A stretch of 64,000 nucleotides of DNA from Hydractinia symbiolongicarpus (lineage: Eukaryota > Cnidaria > Hydrozoa > Anthoathecata > Hydractiniidae): assembly GCF_029227915.1 (NCBI RefSeq), contig NC_079880.1, positions 13,660,001 to 13,724,000 on the forward strand. Reading direction: 5' to 3'. Shown here one piece after another: positions 1 to 10,850 of the stretch. Below the pieces are notes generated by a model. That model saw nothing but the letters and a program-made list of their open reading frames with translations. It ran no database searches and was not told the origin of the DNA. Numbering within the stretch: position 1 is the stretch's first letter; every line of letters begins with the position of its first letter. The position numbers and the translations under genes are program-made.

Positions 1-59
1 GAATTTTAATTGCCAAGTTTAGTATTAAAATAGTTGACTTAATGATGGTGGCCTTATAG

Positions 60-180
60 ATCCAAGTTGGACAGTATTCATGCTTGTAAAAAAGTATATT
101 CAGCACCTTCTTCTAGGAGCCTAAGCTCAGTTGTGACAACCACCATCCTGCAAACAAGATGCTTCAGTGCAGCTCGCTGG
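60..180 (+). repeat. Dispersed repeat, copy A
   Basis: A block of about 120 bp beginning with TCCAAGTTGGACAGTA is repeated in the same orientation at about 18261-18390, with scattered substitutions and small indels. Both copies contain the words CAGCACCTTCTTCT and ACTTCAGTGCAGCT or close variants. A small open frame runs through this copy to position 318, but the frame is not conserved in copy B, so I treat it as non-coding repeat. The block lies just upstream of a LINE and may be part of its 5' leader or an independent element. Confidence 0.7.
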
Positions 181-340
181 ACAAAACATGGATCAGTAAA
201 AGCTAAAAAAGATGACAGTTTGAACTCAAAAACAGTGACATTGCTAACTAAAGAGGAAATAAACAAGCTATATTATGACTCGTACCAGAACCAACAAAAT
301 GATCAAATCAATGAATGAACACTATAGTACGTATAAATAA

Positions 341-850
341 ATGGACTCTGAAACCTATTTACCAGTAGAAAATTTAATCTGTAATATTTGTCACAAAACT
401 GCTCTGACTGACTGTATATACTGTAATCTGTGTAACACATGGCTCCATAGGTCCTGTTTAAAACTCACAAAGAAAACTCTCACAATTTTATCCAAATGTG
501 AGAGCAATTGGTACTGTAATCCATGTCTGAACAATTTTCTTCCATTTCAACTACAAACAAATACCTCTTTACTTTCTACTCTGAGTTCTAATAACAACAT
601 ACCACCACCTAACCTTAATAAAACCTGTCTCTGTCTCAAAGTTATTAAAAGTCCATTAATTTTCTGTAGCCTTGGTAAACATTATATACAATAAAGATGT
701 GCTAATATAACATATAAAAATAAAAAAAAGTTAAACTTAAAATTGTGGTCATGTGATGATTGTAGTTCACTTCCGTTTAAAGAAATAACTAACGATGAAC
801 TAACCAACTTCACCTATAACTCCTTGTTTAAACTGTCGTTGTCAAAGTAA
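341..850 (+). pseudogene. LINE ORF1-like protein with PHD-type zinc fingers (broken)
   Basis: The frame opens with ATG at 341. Residues about 14-65 show a cysteine/histidine pattern (C-x2-C, C-x2-C, H-x2-C, and a closing C-x2-C preceded by W-Y) like the PHD-finger ORF1 proteins of several animal LINEs, thought to bind nucleic acid or chromatin. A TAA at 692-694 interrupts the protein. The same frame stays open afterwards to the TAA at 848-850 and supplies further cysteines (RC, then SCDDC), so a second finger was probably cut by the nonsense change. It lies 50 bp ahead of the endonuclease frame. PHD assignment rests on the cysteine spacing; the fold is inferred. Confidence 0.6.
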
Positions 851-902
851 ATTAAATATTAATCACACCAACCAGTTTGACAACCTTTTAAACCTACCAG
901 TC

Positions 903-3841
903 TTGACAATCGATAATCCTATTTCTGGGAACTCATCTGTACCATCTGTCCACAACTTCAAATACTATACTACTCATGAATTCCACAAACCTAGTATGAA
1001 AGCCAACATGAATTCAAACAACTTGTCAATACTGCATACAAACATAAGATCCTTTGCTAAAAACATTAATAATTTGTGCAACCTAGTTGACTTTTTAGAT
1101 CATAAATTTGACATCATTGGACTTTCTGAAACTTGGCAACAGAATGGATCAACAATACAACCTGAATCACTACCTGGTTATCATGTATACGAATATTGTT
1201 GTGGTACTACTAGAAACTCATGGTGTGGGCTGTATATAAAAGAAAATCTCAACTACAAGGTAAGACAAGATCTTTCTACCTCTTTTTGTACTGAAAATGA
1301 AGAGTTCCAAATTTTATTTATAGAGATACTGAATGTTCACAATGAGAACATCCTAGTAGGTATTACATATAGACATCCGACAGGAAAATTCATAGACAAA
1401 TTTAAAAACAATCTTGAAGAAATCTTTAAAAAAACAAGAAAAGAGAATAAGAAACAAAATTATAATGGGTGACTTCAACATAAACCTTCTTGACTACAAT
1501 AATCACTCTGAAACAAACACCTTCCTAGACTTTATGTTGAACTTCTCATTTCTTCCACATATAACGCAACCAACAAGGCTTAGTGAAAAAGGTAAATACA
1601 CTTTGATTGACAACATATTTTACAATGACATCACTGATATATGCACTAGTGGAAACAATCTCAATTCTGTGACAGACCATCTCCCTAATTTCATAATTAT
1701 AGATCTAAAATCATTAGATAGGAATAATCTTAAAACGGTTAAAAGAGATTTTTCAAAATTCAATTTGGATCTTTTCAAAGATGATCTTCGGACAGACAAC
1801 ATCAACAAAAAACTGAATAATTTTGACAATGTCAATGACATGTATGACTTTTTTCATGACACCTTGAACAAAGTTCTAGATAAACATGCACCATTCAGGA
1901 AAACCAAGAAAAAGGATCACAAACAACTGAGAAAACCATGGGTAAGTAATCACATATTAGATTTAATTAAAGAAAAACAAATACTTTATAAAGAATATAT
2001 TCAATACAAAAACATAGAAATATTACGTCAATACAAAGTCCTGAGGAACAAAGTCAATCACACAATAAGAAACGCTAAGTATTATTATTTCAAAAGATTC
2101 TTTGAGCAACACAAAAATAACATAAAAAACACTGGGATGGAATAAATCAAATACTGGGAAAGAAGAAAACTAGTGCCCATCCTACAACAATAATTCAAAA
2201 TGGTAAAACTCTAACAAAACCATGTGACATAGCATCAGCTGTCAATCAATACTATGTGAATGTTGCACCAAATTTAGTAAAAAAACTTCCAAAGTCCAAG
2301 GAACATTTTACACATTTTTTGACAAATCCTGTAAGTGACAGTTTTTTCTATAATGCAGTCACACATGAAGAGATGACTAGCACCATAATGTCACTTGATG
2401 ATAAAAAAGCCATTGACATCTATCACTTTCCAATAAAAATTTTGAAAGATGTTGATGAAATAATAGCTAAACCTCTGTGTAAAATTGTCAATGAGTCCTT
2501 TTCAAGTGGTATATTTCCAGACAAGCTAAAATTGGCAAAGGTACTTTCCCTCTTCAAAAGTGGTGACAGATATGAGGCGAAAAATTACATGCCTATTTCC
2601 ATTTTGCCAATCTTTGACAAAATTATAGAAAGACTAATGCATACCAGGCTGGTATCATTCCTAGATTGTTTTAATATTATTAACACCGCCCAATATGGGT
2701 TTCAAAAGCACAAGTCTACAAATCATGCTATTCTTAAAGTTATAAATAAAGTCTCTTAAGCCTTGAAAAACAAAACACCTTCCAGTTGTGTATTTCTTGA
2801 CCTAGCAAAGGCATTTGATACTGTAGATCACACCATCCTTCTAAGAAAACTTCATCATTATGGCATCCGAGGTATACAAAATAAATGGTTCGCATCCTAT
2901 CTGACAGATAGAAAGCAAAGTGTCTCCATTCTGAATAGTTTATCTCCACCACTAAGCATACAATGTGGGGTTCCCCAAGGTTCCATACTTGGGCCCCTAC
3001 TTTTTGTATTATACATCAATGATATTAGCAATGCATCCAAGATCTTGGAGGTCACCCAGTTTGCAGATGATACTTGCTTATTCCTAAAACGAAAAAACAA
3101 ATATCTTCTTGTTAAGGACATAAATCACGAACTCAACAACATCAGTGAATGGCTGATATCAAATGCTCTTAGTCTCAATGTTAAAAAATCAAATTTTCTC
3201 TATTTCAGGAACAAACAAGATGAAGAATCACCTTTAATTAAAATCATGGGCTCTAAAATCGAACAAAAACAGGTTGTCAAGTATCTAGGTATACACATTG
3301 ATGACAAGTTAAACTGGGAAGAACAGGTAACACAGGTAAAAATCAAAACATCACAAGGTATCGGCATATTGCATAAAGTCAAACATTTAATACCAGCATC
3401 AAGCATCGTTAATGTATATGCCAGCTTCGTGCAATCTCATTTATTATACTGTAACCTTGCCTGGGGATCTCCATATACCAAACTTGACAAACTTAACGTC
3501 CAAATCGCTAAGGTTCATAAAGTCATTAATAAAATTATAAAAATTAAAAATCTACAAAATCTTAAACATATTTACATTACGGAATCATGTAAATTGATGT
3601 ATAACTTTCAAAATAATATGCTACCAAGTAACATAAACAAACTTTTTAAACAATCTAGCACTGTTCATAACCATCATACTAGACAGGCAGCAAGCAGAGG
3701 TATGTTTCTCCCCCATATTGATAGTAAACTATTTCCTCTACCAAGATTAGCTTTGATTGGAATGAATACTGTTTAACAATCTGTAACTACTCTAAAGCAA
3801 CATTCTCGGAAAAGTTGAAATCAATAATAGCTGACATTTAA
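903..3841 (+). pseudogene. LINE ORF2: AP endonuclease plus reverse transcriptase (broken)
   Basis: The endonuclease shows the family motifs in order: HTNIRS, LSETW, GDFN and TDH. It is split between two frames by a shift near 1430-1465, inside an A-rich run. A second shift near 2110-2132 moves into the RT frame. The RT carries FLDLAKAFDTVDH, GVPQGSILGPLLF and the catalytic FADDT. A TAA at 2757-2759 separates the fingers from the palm, with the frame otherwise continuous. The C-terminus resumes in another frame near 3758 and ends at the TAA at 3839-3841. The encoded protein would nick target DNA and reverse-transcribe the element RNA. With at least four lesions it cannot be functional. Confidence 0.9.
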
Positions 3842-4166
3842 ACATCCCTAACTTTCATCTAAATTTTTAACACCTGTAAATACTGTATTATATTTTGTAC
3901 TAGTAGCTTTACTTTCTTTTGTTTACTAACTTTACCGCAATCTTATTGCTCTTTTGTTTTCCCTTCCGCCCGCGCTAACCCCCTTCCCCCTCTACTTTTT
4001 TACAAGATATTCTTTTTTTTTTTTTGCACAAATTTACTCAACCGTCAATACACTATCCTTTAACCCATTTTTTCGCATTAGCCACGTGGTCGCCTACGGA
4101 TATATAGACAGTCTGTTAATATATTATTATCATATCACCGAATATTTATATATATTTATTACCAGA
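3842..4166. other. LINE 3' flank, no gene
   Basis: This A+T-rich stretch with a pyrimidine-rich patch (about 3936-4030, including a long T run) has no convincing reading frame. It may contain the LINE 3' UTR. It ends at the 5-bp target duplication of the Ty3 element. Confidence 0.5.
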
Positions 4167-4171
4167 CATAG

Positions 4172-4287
4172 TAGAGAGTTATATATATTTAGTAGGTGTA
4201 ACATGTATTATATTTCCTTTCTTGTATTCTAGATCAAACATTACAAATATCTATATATACTAAGTAAATGGTGAACGTGCCTATCTA
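4172..4287 (+). repeat. 5' LTR of Ty3 element
   Basis: The 116 bp here match 9400-9515 base for base as far as I can read. The repeat starts TAGAGAG and ends CTATCTA and is preceded by CATAG at 4167-4171. At 116 bp it is very short for a Ty3 LTR. Confidence 0.93.
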
Positions 4288-4319
4288 TGTTTGATCTTTA
4301 TTGAATTGATATCGCTTGG

Positions 4320-7300
4320 TTGTTCAACAGGATGCCTGCTGTCGAATGCCCAATTGAGTCTTGTGACTACGTCACACCTGACCTGGATGCCACAATTGTT
4401 GCCGCCCTCATCACAGCACATGCTACTGTCCATACCAGCTCACCAGATAAACAAGGTGCTGCTAAAGTGGAACGAGTCAAGAGGCCATCAATATCATCCG
4501 CCGGTACCAGCGAAGAATGGCAATATTTCACGACCAGATGGGCCGAATATGTTGCAGCAACCAAAGTTACTGGAAAAGAGAGAGTCCTCCAGCTGCTAGA
4601 ATGCTGTGATGATGAACTTCGCAAAGACCTTACCAGGTCCACAGTAGGAACCCTTTCCGATAAATCTGAAACAGTTGTGCTAGCTGCTATAAAGTCATTG
4701 GCAGTAAGAGATGAGAACAATATGATTGCCAGAGTCACCCTGAATAATTCCCACCAAGATCGAGATGAACCAATACGGTCCTTCTGCGCCCGTCTGAGAG
4801 GACAAGCAAATGTTTGCAAGTACGTTATAGATTGTCCAAACTGTGACCATGAGGTCAACTACACTGAGCAAATCCTCCGAGATGTCATTTGCAGAGGCCT
4901 AGAAGACTCAGACATTCAACTTGACTTGCTTGGACAAACGAACCAGGACATGACCCTTGACGAGGTATTACACTTCATAGAAGCAAGAGAAACTGGTAAG
5001 CGCTCTGCATCCAAACTTCTCCAACAACACGAAAACAACGCGATCCGCAGCAGTTACAAAAATGCCGGATCAACCGATTCAACTCCATGCACATACTGTG
5101 GAAAGAAGGGCCATGGTGCCAAAGCTATTGCCAAACGAAGAAAGACTACATGCCCAGCATACAACCACATATGTAGTCACTGCAATCATCCACATCACTA
5201 CGAGAGCGTGTGTAGAAGCAAAGACAAACAAAAACGAAACAAGATGGAACCAGAGAATCAAGGTGCTGTTTTCGACCAAGAATCTACATTCAATCAGCTC
5301 TGCGCTATTCAACAACCAAGGAAGCCGACGAGCCACCACATCTACAACAAGTCTTCAAAGAGTTGGGAGAAACGCAGATCCAGCTCTCAACCATACCTCG
5401 ACCTCAACGTCTCAGTCGATGACGAAAGTTACAGCCAACTTGGATACCAAGCCATCAGAAACCACCCAGAGAAGACCATCACCATCCCTGCAATGGCTGA
5501 TACCGGTTGTCAAAGTTGTTTGATTGGATTCAAGTGCGTACAGAAACTTGGACTGACCAAAGCAGATCTTCTTCCCGTATCAATGGAGATGCGAGCAGCT
5601 AACGGCAATCCCATCAAAGTACTTGGTGCCATCATCCTGAAAATCAACAGTCCAACTAACTCGAACAACGCCCAGGAAACACGACAACTTGTGTATGTCA
5701 CCAACGAAACCAACCAATTCTTCATCAGCAAAGGTGCTTGCATTGACTTGGGTATCATCCCCTCCAGCTTCCCAGCCATCGCCAACAAATATCATCAAGT
5801 TGCATCAGCTTACGTTCTCAAAACAGCGACAGATCACCTCAATCATCCCGAACAATCTTTAACACCAACAACAATTGGCTGCGACTGCCCAAAACGTGAA
5901 CCTCCACCAGCCCTTCCTACTGGTCTTCCATGTGCCGCCACAGACGAGAATCGGCAGAAACTACAGGACTTCCTACTAAATCACTACAAATCCAGTGCCT
6001 TCAATACGTGTGAGCACCAACCGCTGCCGATGATGACTGGACCCCCACTGTCCCTTCAGATCGACAAATCCGCAGAACCTACAGCTCATCACACTCCAAT
6101 CCCTGTTCCGTTTCACTGGCAAGAGAAAGTCAAAGCCGATCTGGACCGCGATGTTCTGCTTGGAGTGCTCGAAAAAGTGCCAATAGGAGAACCTGTGACC
6201 TGGTGTCATCGCATGGTAGTATGCGCCAAGAAAAATGGAAAACCTCGTCGTACCGTAGACTTCCAAGCCCTGAACGCCTGTGCAACGAGAGAAACTCATC
6301 ATACTCAGTCTCCATTCCATCAAGTACGTTCGGTGCCCCACAACGTCAAGAAGACTGTCACAGATGCCTGGAATGGATACCACAGTGTCCCCCTCTGTGA
6401 AGAAGACAAGCACCTCACAACCTTCATCACCCCTTGGGGTCGTTACCGGTATCGCACTGCACCACAAGGCTACATTTCATCTGGTGACGGCTACACAAGA
6501 CGATTTGATGAAATAGCCTGTGACTTCCCAAACAAAATCAAAGTCGTAGATGATTCTCTGCTATGGGCCGATACCTTGGAGGAGAGCTTTCATCAAACTG
6601 CACAGTGGCTTGACCTTTGCGCTCGTAATGGTATCATCTTGAACCCTGATAAATTTGACTTTGGTGCCGACACCGTCGAGTTTGCTGGCTTCGAGATCAC
6701 GCCTACATCCGTCCGTCCTAACGAGAAGATCATCAGAGCAATCATGGACTTTCCGACACCAAAGAATCTCACAGACGTACGTTCATGGTTTGGTCTTGTG
6801 AATCAAGTCACATACACTTTCAGCATGACATCGTTCATGGAACCGTTCCGCTCACTACTGAAGCCAACGATGAAGTTCCAATGGAATGAGGAATTGCAAG
6901 CAATCTTCGACAAATCAAAACGTCAAATTGCGGCAGAGATTGAGAATGGCGTCCGTATATTCGACAAACAGAAACCAACGTGCCTCGCCACCGATTGGTC
7001 GAAATCTGGCATTGGTTACTGGCTGTTCCAGAAACATTGCAACTGCCCTGACATCAAACCTTTCTGCTGCAACACTGGTTGGAAGGTGGTACTTGTTGGT
7101 AGTCGGTTCACTCATGCTGCTGAATCACGTTACGCTCCCATCGAAGGTGAAGCCCTCGCGGTAGCCGATGCACTTGACAAGGCCAGACACTTCGTATTGG
7201 GCTGCGACGATCTTATCGTTGCAGTGGACCACAAGCCCTTGCTTGGTATCTTCTCCGATCGCTCACTCGATAGGATCTCCAATGGCCGCCTACGAAACCT

Positions 7301-9210
7301 GAAAGAGAAGACCCTTCGATACCGTTTCAAGATATGCTACATCCCAGGCCGAAAGAATTGCGTCTCAGACACCATGTCTAGACATCCAAGTGGACCCAAG
7401 TCTCCTGACAAGATGCACCTACCCGATGACGTGTGCTCTATCGACTCTACTGAGCTGTTACCACCGAAAGCCCATCAAGTTCTTCCGTCGAAAGTATTCA
7501 ATCAGACAACTTCAATAGTCGCAGACGAAGAGGGACTCCTGAACCAATCCGTTGCTGCTATCACCACTGCATGCAATTCAGTGACATGGGATATGATAAA
7601 GGAAGCCACTTCCAGCGACAACAACATGGCCCAACTCACAGAACTCATCGAGTCTGGGTTCATTCAGCCTTTAGATGAACTCCCAGAAGCGCTCCGCCCA
7701 TATCACCAACATCGATCTGACTTATCAACACTGGATGGTGTCGTTATCTTCAAAGACAGGATCGTCGTCCCACCCAGCCTTCGAAGCATTGTCCTTGATA
7801 ACCTTCACGCGGCACATCAAGGCACCAATGCAATGATTGCTCATGCTGAATCTGCGGTGTTCTGGCCTGGTATCACAAAGTCGATCAAAGAACGAAGATC
7901 TAGATGTCGCCAGTGTGACATAATGGCACCTTCTCAGCCAAGCATGCCCCCAACTATACCAGCAACACCAGAATACCCATTCCAATACCTGTGTTCCGAC
8001 TTCTTCTAATACATGGGGAAGTACTACCTTGTATCCGTTGACCGATACTCTAATTGGCCAATCGTGGACCATGCTAAAGATGGAAGCGCTGGATTAATCA
8101 ACAGTTTACGTCGCTCATTCGTCACATATGGCATCCCTGAGGAGCTTGCGTCAGATGGTGGCCCTGAATTCACCTCCAGGTCAACAGAATCTTTCCTGAA
8201 ATCATGGGGAGTCCGTCAACGTATATCTTTAACAGCCTTCCCTCACAGCAACATCCGTGCTGAAATTGGTGTCAAGACTGTCAAACGCATGATCGTTGAC
8301 AATACAGATGCTAGTGGGAACCTCGACACTGATGCATTCCAAAAGGCTATGCTTGTCTACAGAAATACACCACAACCAGACACGCACATATCACCTGCTA
8401 TGTGCATCTTTGCCTATCCCATCCGATCACCAGTACCAATCCTACCTGGAAAATATCGCCCACACCCCACCTGGCAAGACACACTCCAGAAGCGCGAAGA
8501 AGCCCTACGACTACGTCACCTCAAGACTGCTGAACGACTTGCCATCGGGACCCGTCCCCTACCACCACTGAAGGTCGGAGATCATGTACGTATCCAGAAT
8601 CAAGTTGGTCAAAATCCGCGCAAATGGGACAGGACTGGAACAATCATTGAAGTCAGACAGTTCGACCAATATGCTGTCAGAGTGGATGGATCAGGGAGAG
8701 TTACTCTCCGCAACAGGAAGTTCCTGAGACGCTTCACCCCTGTCATGCCTCAGAACTCTTCCTTCCAACTCCCATCACCCCTCACTTCACAACCATCCAT
8801 AACCCATACTCATACTTCACATCCCACACTTACATATCCATCACAAATACGTCCTGTCCCCCCCAAACCACCCCTCATATTCGGGACTGGACGAACCTGC
8901 TGTCCCTGTGCCAGTGAAGAACGATGACCTCCCAACATTAACTATACCACCGATGAATGTTACAACACCAAGTACCCAACAGATTGACGCACAACGATCT
9001 GACGTCCAACCATCACCATCGGTCATCCAACAATCAGCAGAGTGTACTCAATCAACACCATTACCGTCTAATGGTTCACCTTCAGGAGTTACAACGTACA
9101 ATACTCCTCCACGCTCTGGTCAACATGCCCAATGCTCAACGCAACAACCCAGAAGATCTCAACGCATTAAAAGAGTCCCTGGGCACTTGAGTGACTATGT
9201 GCTGAAATAA
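4320..9210 (+). pseudogene. Ty3/gypsy Gag-Pol polyprotein (one stop, one frameshift)
   Basis: Gag and Pol are fused in one frame. The start used is ATG 4320-4322, just after the LTR. Residues 6-34 form a C2H2-like motif (C-x4-C ... H-x3-H). A zinc-knuckle region begins near residue 256 (CTYCGKKGHG), the aspartic protease DTG is near 394, the RT active site VVDD is at 742-745, and RNase H begins near 890 (ATDWSKSG). The integrase HHCC box ends at CRQC near 1196-1199. The integrase core reads SDFF, ASDGGPEF and a downstream glutamate in a RAE context. A TAA at 8007-8009 lies directly after SDFF, where related elements have an acidic codon. A further shift near the C7 run at 8858-8864 moves the C-terminal tail into another frame, ending at 9210. 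Function would be capsid formation, reverse transcription and integration. Confidence 0.93.
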
Positions 9211-9385
9211 GTACTTGAATCACAGGGTACACAATCACAGGGCGAACTGTTAAGACACCCTACTCGTTATCTTCTACACAAATTGCGTCATCGCAGGGCG
9301 AACTGAGATACCCTAACTTTGCATAAACTTGTATATGTATATATTTTTCGATACACGCCCTATAACCTTTTGTTGTTGGACTTTC

Positions 9386-9399
9386 AGGGGGGAGGGAGA
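9386..9399 (+). promoter_or_regulatory. Polypurine tract of Ty3 element
   Basis: The run AGGGGGGAGGGAGA ends immediately before the 3' LTR start at 9400. Position and composition are those of a plus-strand priming polypurine tract. Confidence 0.8.
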
Positions 9400-9515
9400 T
9401 AGAGAGTTATATATATTTAGTAGGTGTAACATGTATTATATTTCCTTTCTTGTATTCTAGATCAAACATTACAAATATCTATATATACTAAGTAAATGGT
9501 GAACGTGCCTATCTA
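9400..9515 (+). repeat. 3' LTR of Ty3 element
   Basis: Identical to the 5' LTR and followed by CATAG at 9516-9520, the second copy of the target-site duplication. Confidence 0.93.
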
Positions 9516-9520
9516 CATAG

Positions 9521-10484
9521 TTATATATTTAAACGAGTTTTTTTGTGTGTGCGGAAAAATGAATTATTGTAATCATGAATGTTGAGTTTACATACAGTGT
9601 ACATATGGCTCGAAAGCCTTTTTTTAGGTTTTTTCCATATGTAGTACTTCATATCTATATGATCTATCACGAAATATATCACTACTACTACTATTGTAAA
9701 CTTTCTTTTATCAGTGGGGCGTTCCATAGTGATGGAGGTAGAAAGATTTGCAATACAACAAATCGTGTAGCAAATCATGTCTCTTGCCTATTAACGCAAC
9801 AAAATAATTATGTTCTGCCCAATCTTAGGACACTGCCCAATCCTAGGACATAAAAATCCCTATTGTTAAGACTGAGCAGGACATCGCAAGATTGATCTTC
9901 AGACCATGTTAAGCCTATCTTTAGACGCTTTTTAGATTTAAAAGAGGCATGTGCCACACAAGCTGTGTCGTTTGCAAGACCCAACAAACATTCTCAGGCA
10001 CATTAAAACAATATAGAAAGTCTTGCGGAGAGGTCAGGGGCTGATTTAAACTTCGGCCACTTCGGCACTCGCCTTAGGAGAAATTTTGCCATTGAGAAAA
10101 TCATGTGTATCTAAAAGTAGTAATTGAGTTAGTGTTCCTTTATATGAGCATATTCTTTAGAGGAGCAAAACCTCCAGAATTTAAATTTTAAGACTTAACT
10201 GGTCGAGTTTATCATTGTGCGTGCACTTTGTAATTTTCATTCTTATAACGCATAATTTTTATTATAAGCGTTTAATAAGGTTCCTTTGCTCCCAGGATCG
10301 GAGTTAATAATTTTATCCCCACACAGGTTCGACTCTCCTTTGATGTGCTTTGCCAAAGTAGTATGGTTTTCATGGTAGTCGAACTACATTTTGCTGATTT
10401 TGTTGCTCTCGATTCCTTTGTTTTTTGCCGTAAAAGCAGTCAACTTTCGTGGCCGCCCAAAGTGTGGACTTTTAAACCCTCTTA
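9521..10484. other. Intergenic, nothing recognised
   Basis: No reading frame with recognisable content, RNA gene or clear repeat was seen. Short open frames at about 9575-9853 have low-complexity translations. The stretch runs up to the left end of the next transposon. Confidence 0.5.
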
Positions 10485-10570
10485 GGCCAAAGGAATTTGT
10501 ACCTCAGTTTACGGTCTCTGCATGTCAGGTGTACCATGTGGGAAATTTTCATTATTCATTATTTTGCCCC
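10485..10570 (+). repeat. Left terminal inverted repeat
   Basis: The first about 33 bp are the best conserved against the right end, with only a handful of mismatches. Similarity then continues more loosely to the ATTTTCATTATT words. TTA at 10482-10484 precedes it. Confidence 0.65.
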
Positions 10571-10850
10571 TCCGCCTAGCTAGCTTGAACCCGACACCCT
10601 CGGAGCTCGAACCGGAATTAGAGCGGCGAAAGACAACCTCTGCAGACTGCGACATATCCAAATGAGGCAAGGCTTGATCGCACGACTTTGTATGGCAGGC
10701 ATTGGAACATTCGAAATTTAAATTAAGAAAAATCGAATATAATCGACAACAGTCGAAAAAAATGTTACCAACACCAAAACTATAAAAAAAACGTGCCTCT
10801 ATAAACTATATACATTGATAACTGTGTCATAAAAAAGTGAGTTATTCTGT

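Larger units (their letters stand above)
341..3841 (+). mobile_element. Decayed non-LTR retrotransposon (CR1/L2/Jockey group)
   Basis: The segment carries the order expected of an APE-type LINE: a zinc-finger ORF1-like frame, then an apurinic-type endonuclease and a reverse transcriptase. The RT has the FADDT catalytic motif typical of CR1/L2/Jockey-group elements. It is inactive: I see an in-frame stop in ORF1 (692-694), frameshifts near 1430-1465 and 2110-2132, an in-frame TAA in the RT (2757-2759) and a frameshift near 3758. No target-site duplication or terminal tail could be fixed, so both outer borders are approximate. Confidence 0.85.
4172..9515 (+). mobile_element. Ty3/gypsy LTR retrotransposon, complete, recently inserted
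   Basis: Two identical 116-bp LTRs (4172-4287 and 9400-9515) flank a gag-pol region. The insertion is bracketed by a perfect 5-bp direct repeat, CATAG, at 4167-4171 and 9516-9520. A polypurine tract abuts the 3' LTR. The LTR ends are TAGAGAG at the start and CTATCTA at the end, an imperfect inverted repeat in place of the usual TG..CA. Identity of the LTRs points to recent insertion, yet the polyprotein has one nonsense codon and one homopolymer frameshift. Total length is 5344 bp. I could not identify a standard tRNA primer-binding site directly after the 5' LTR. Confidence 0.95.

Noticed and set aside
4367-7330. Several minus-strand frames of 60-163 codons within the Ty3 pol region
   Set aside because: These are shadows of the plus-strand Gag-Pol, whose motifs are unambiguous.
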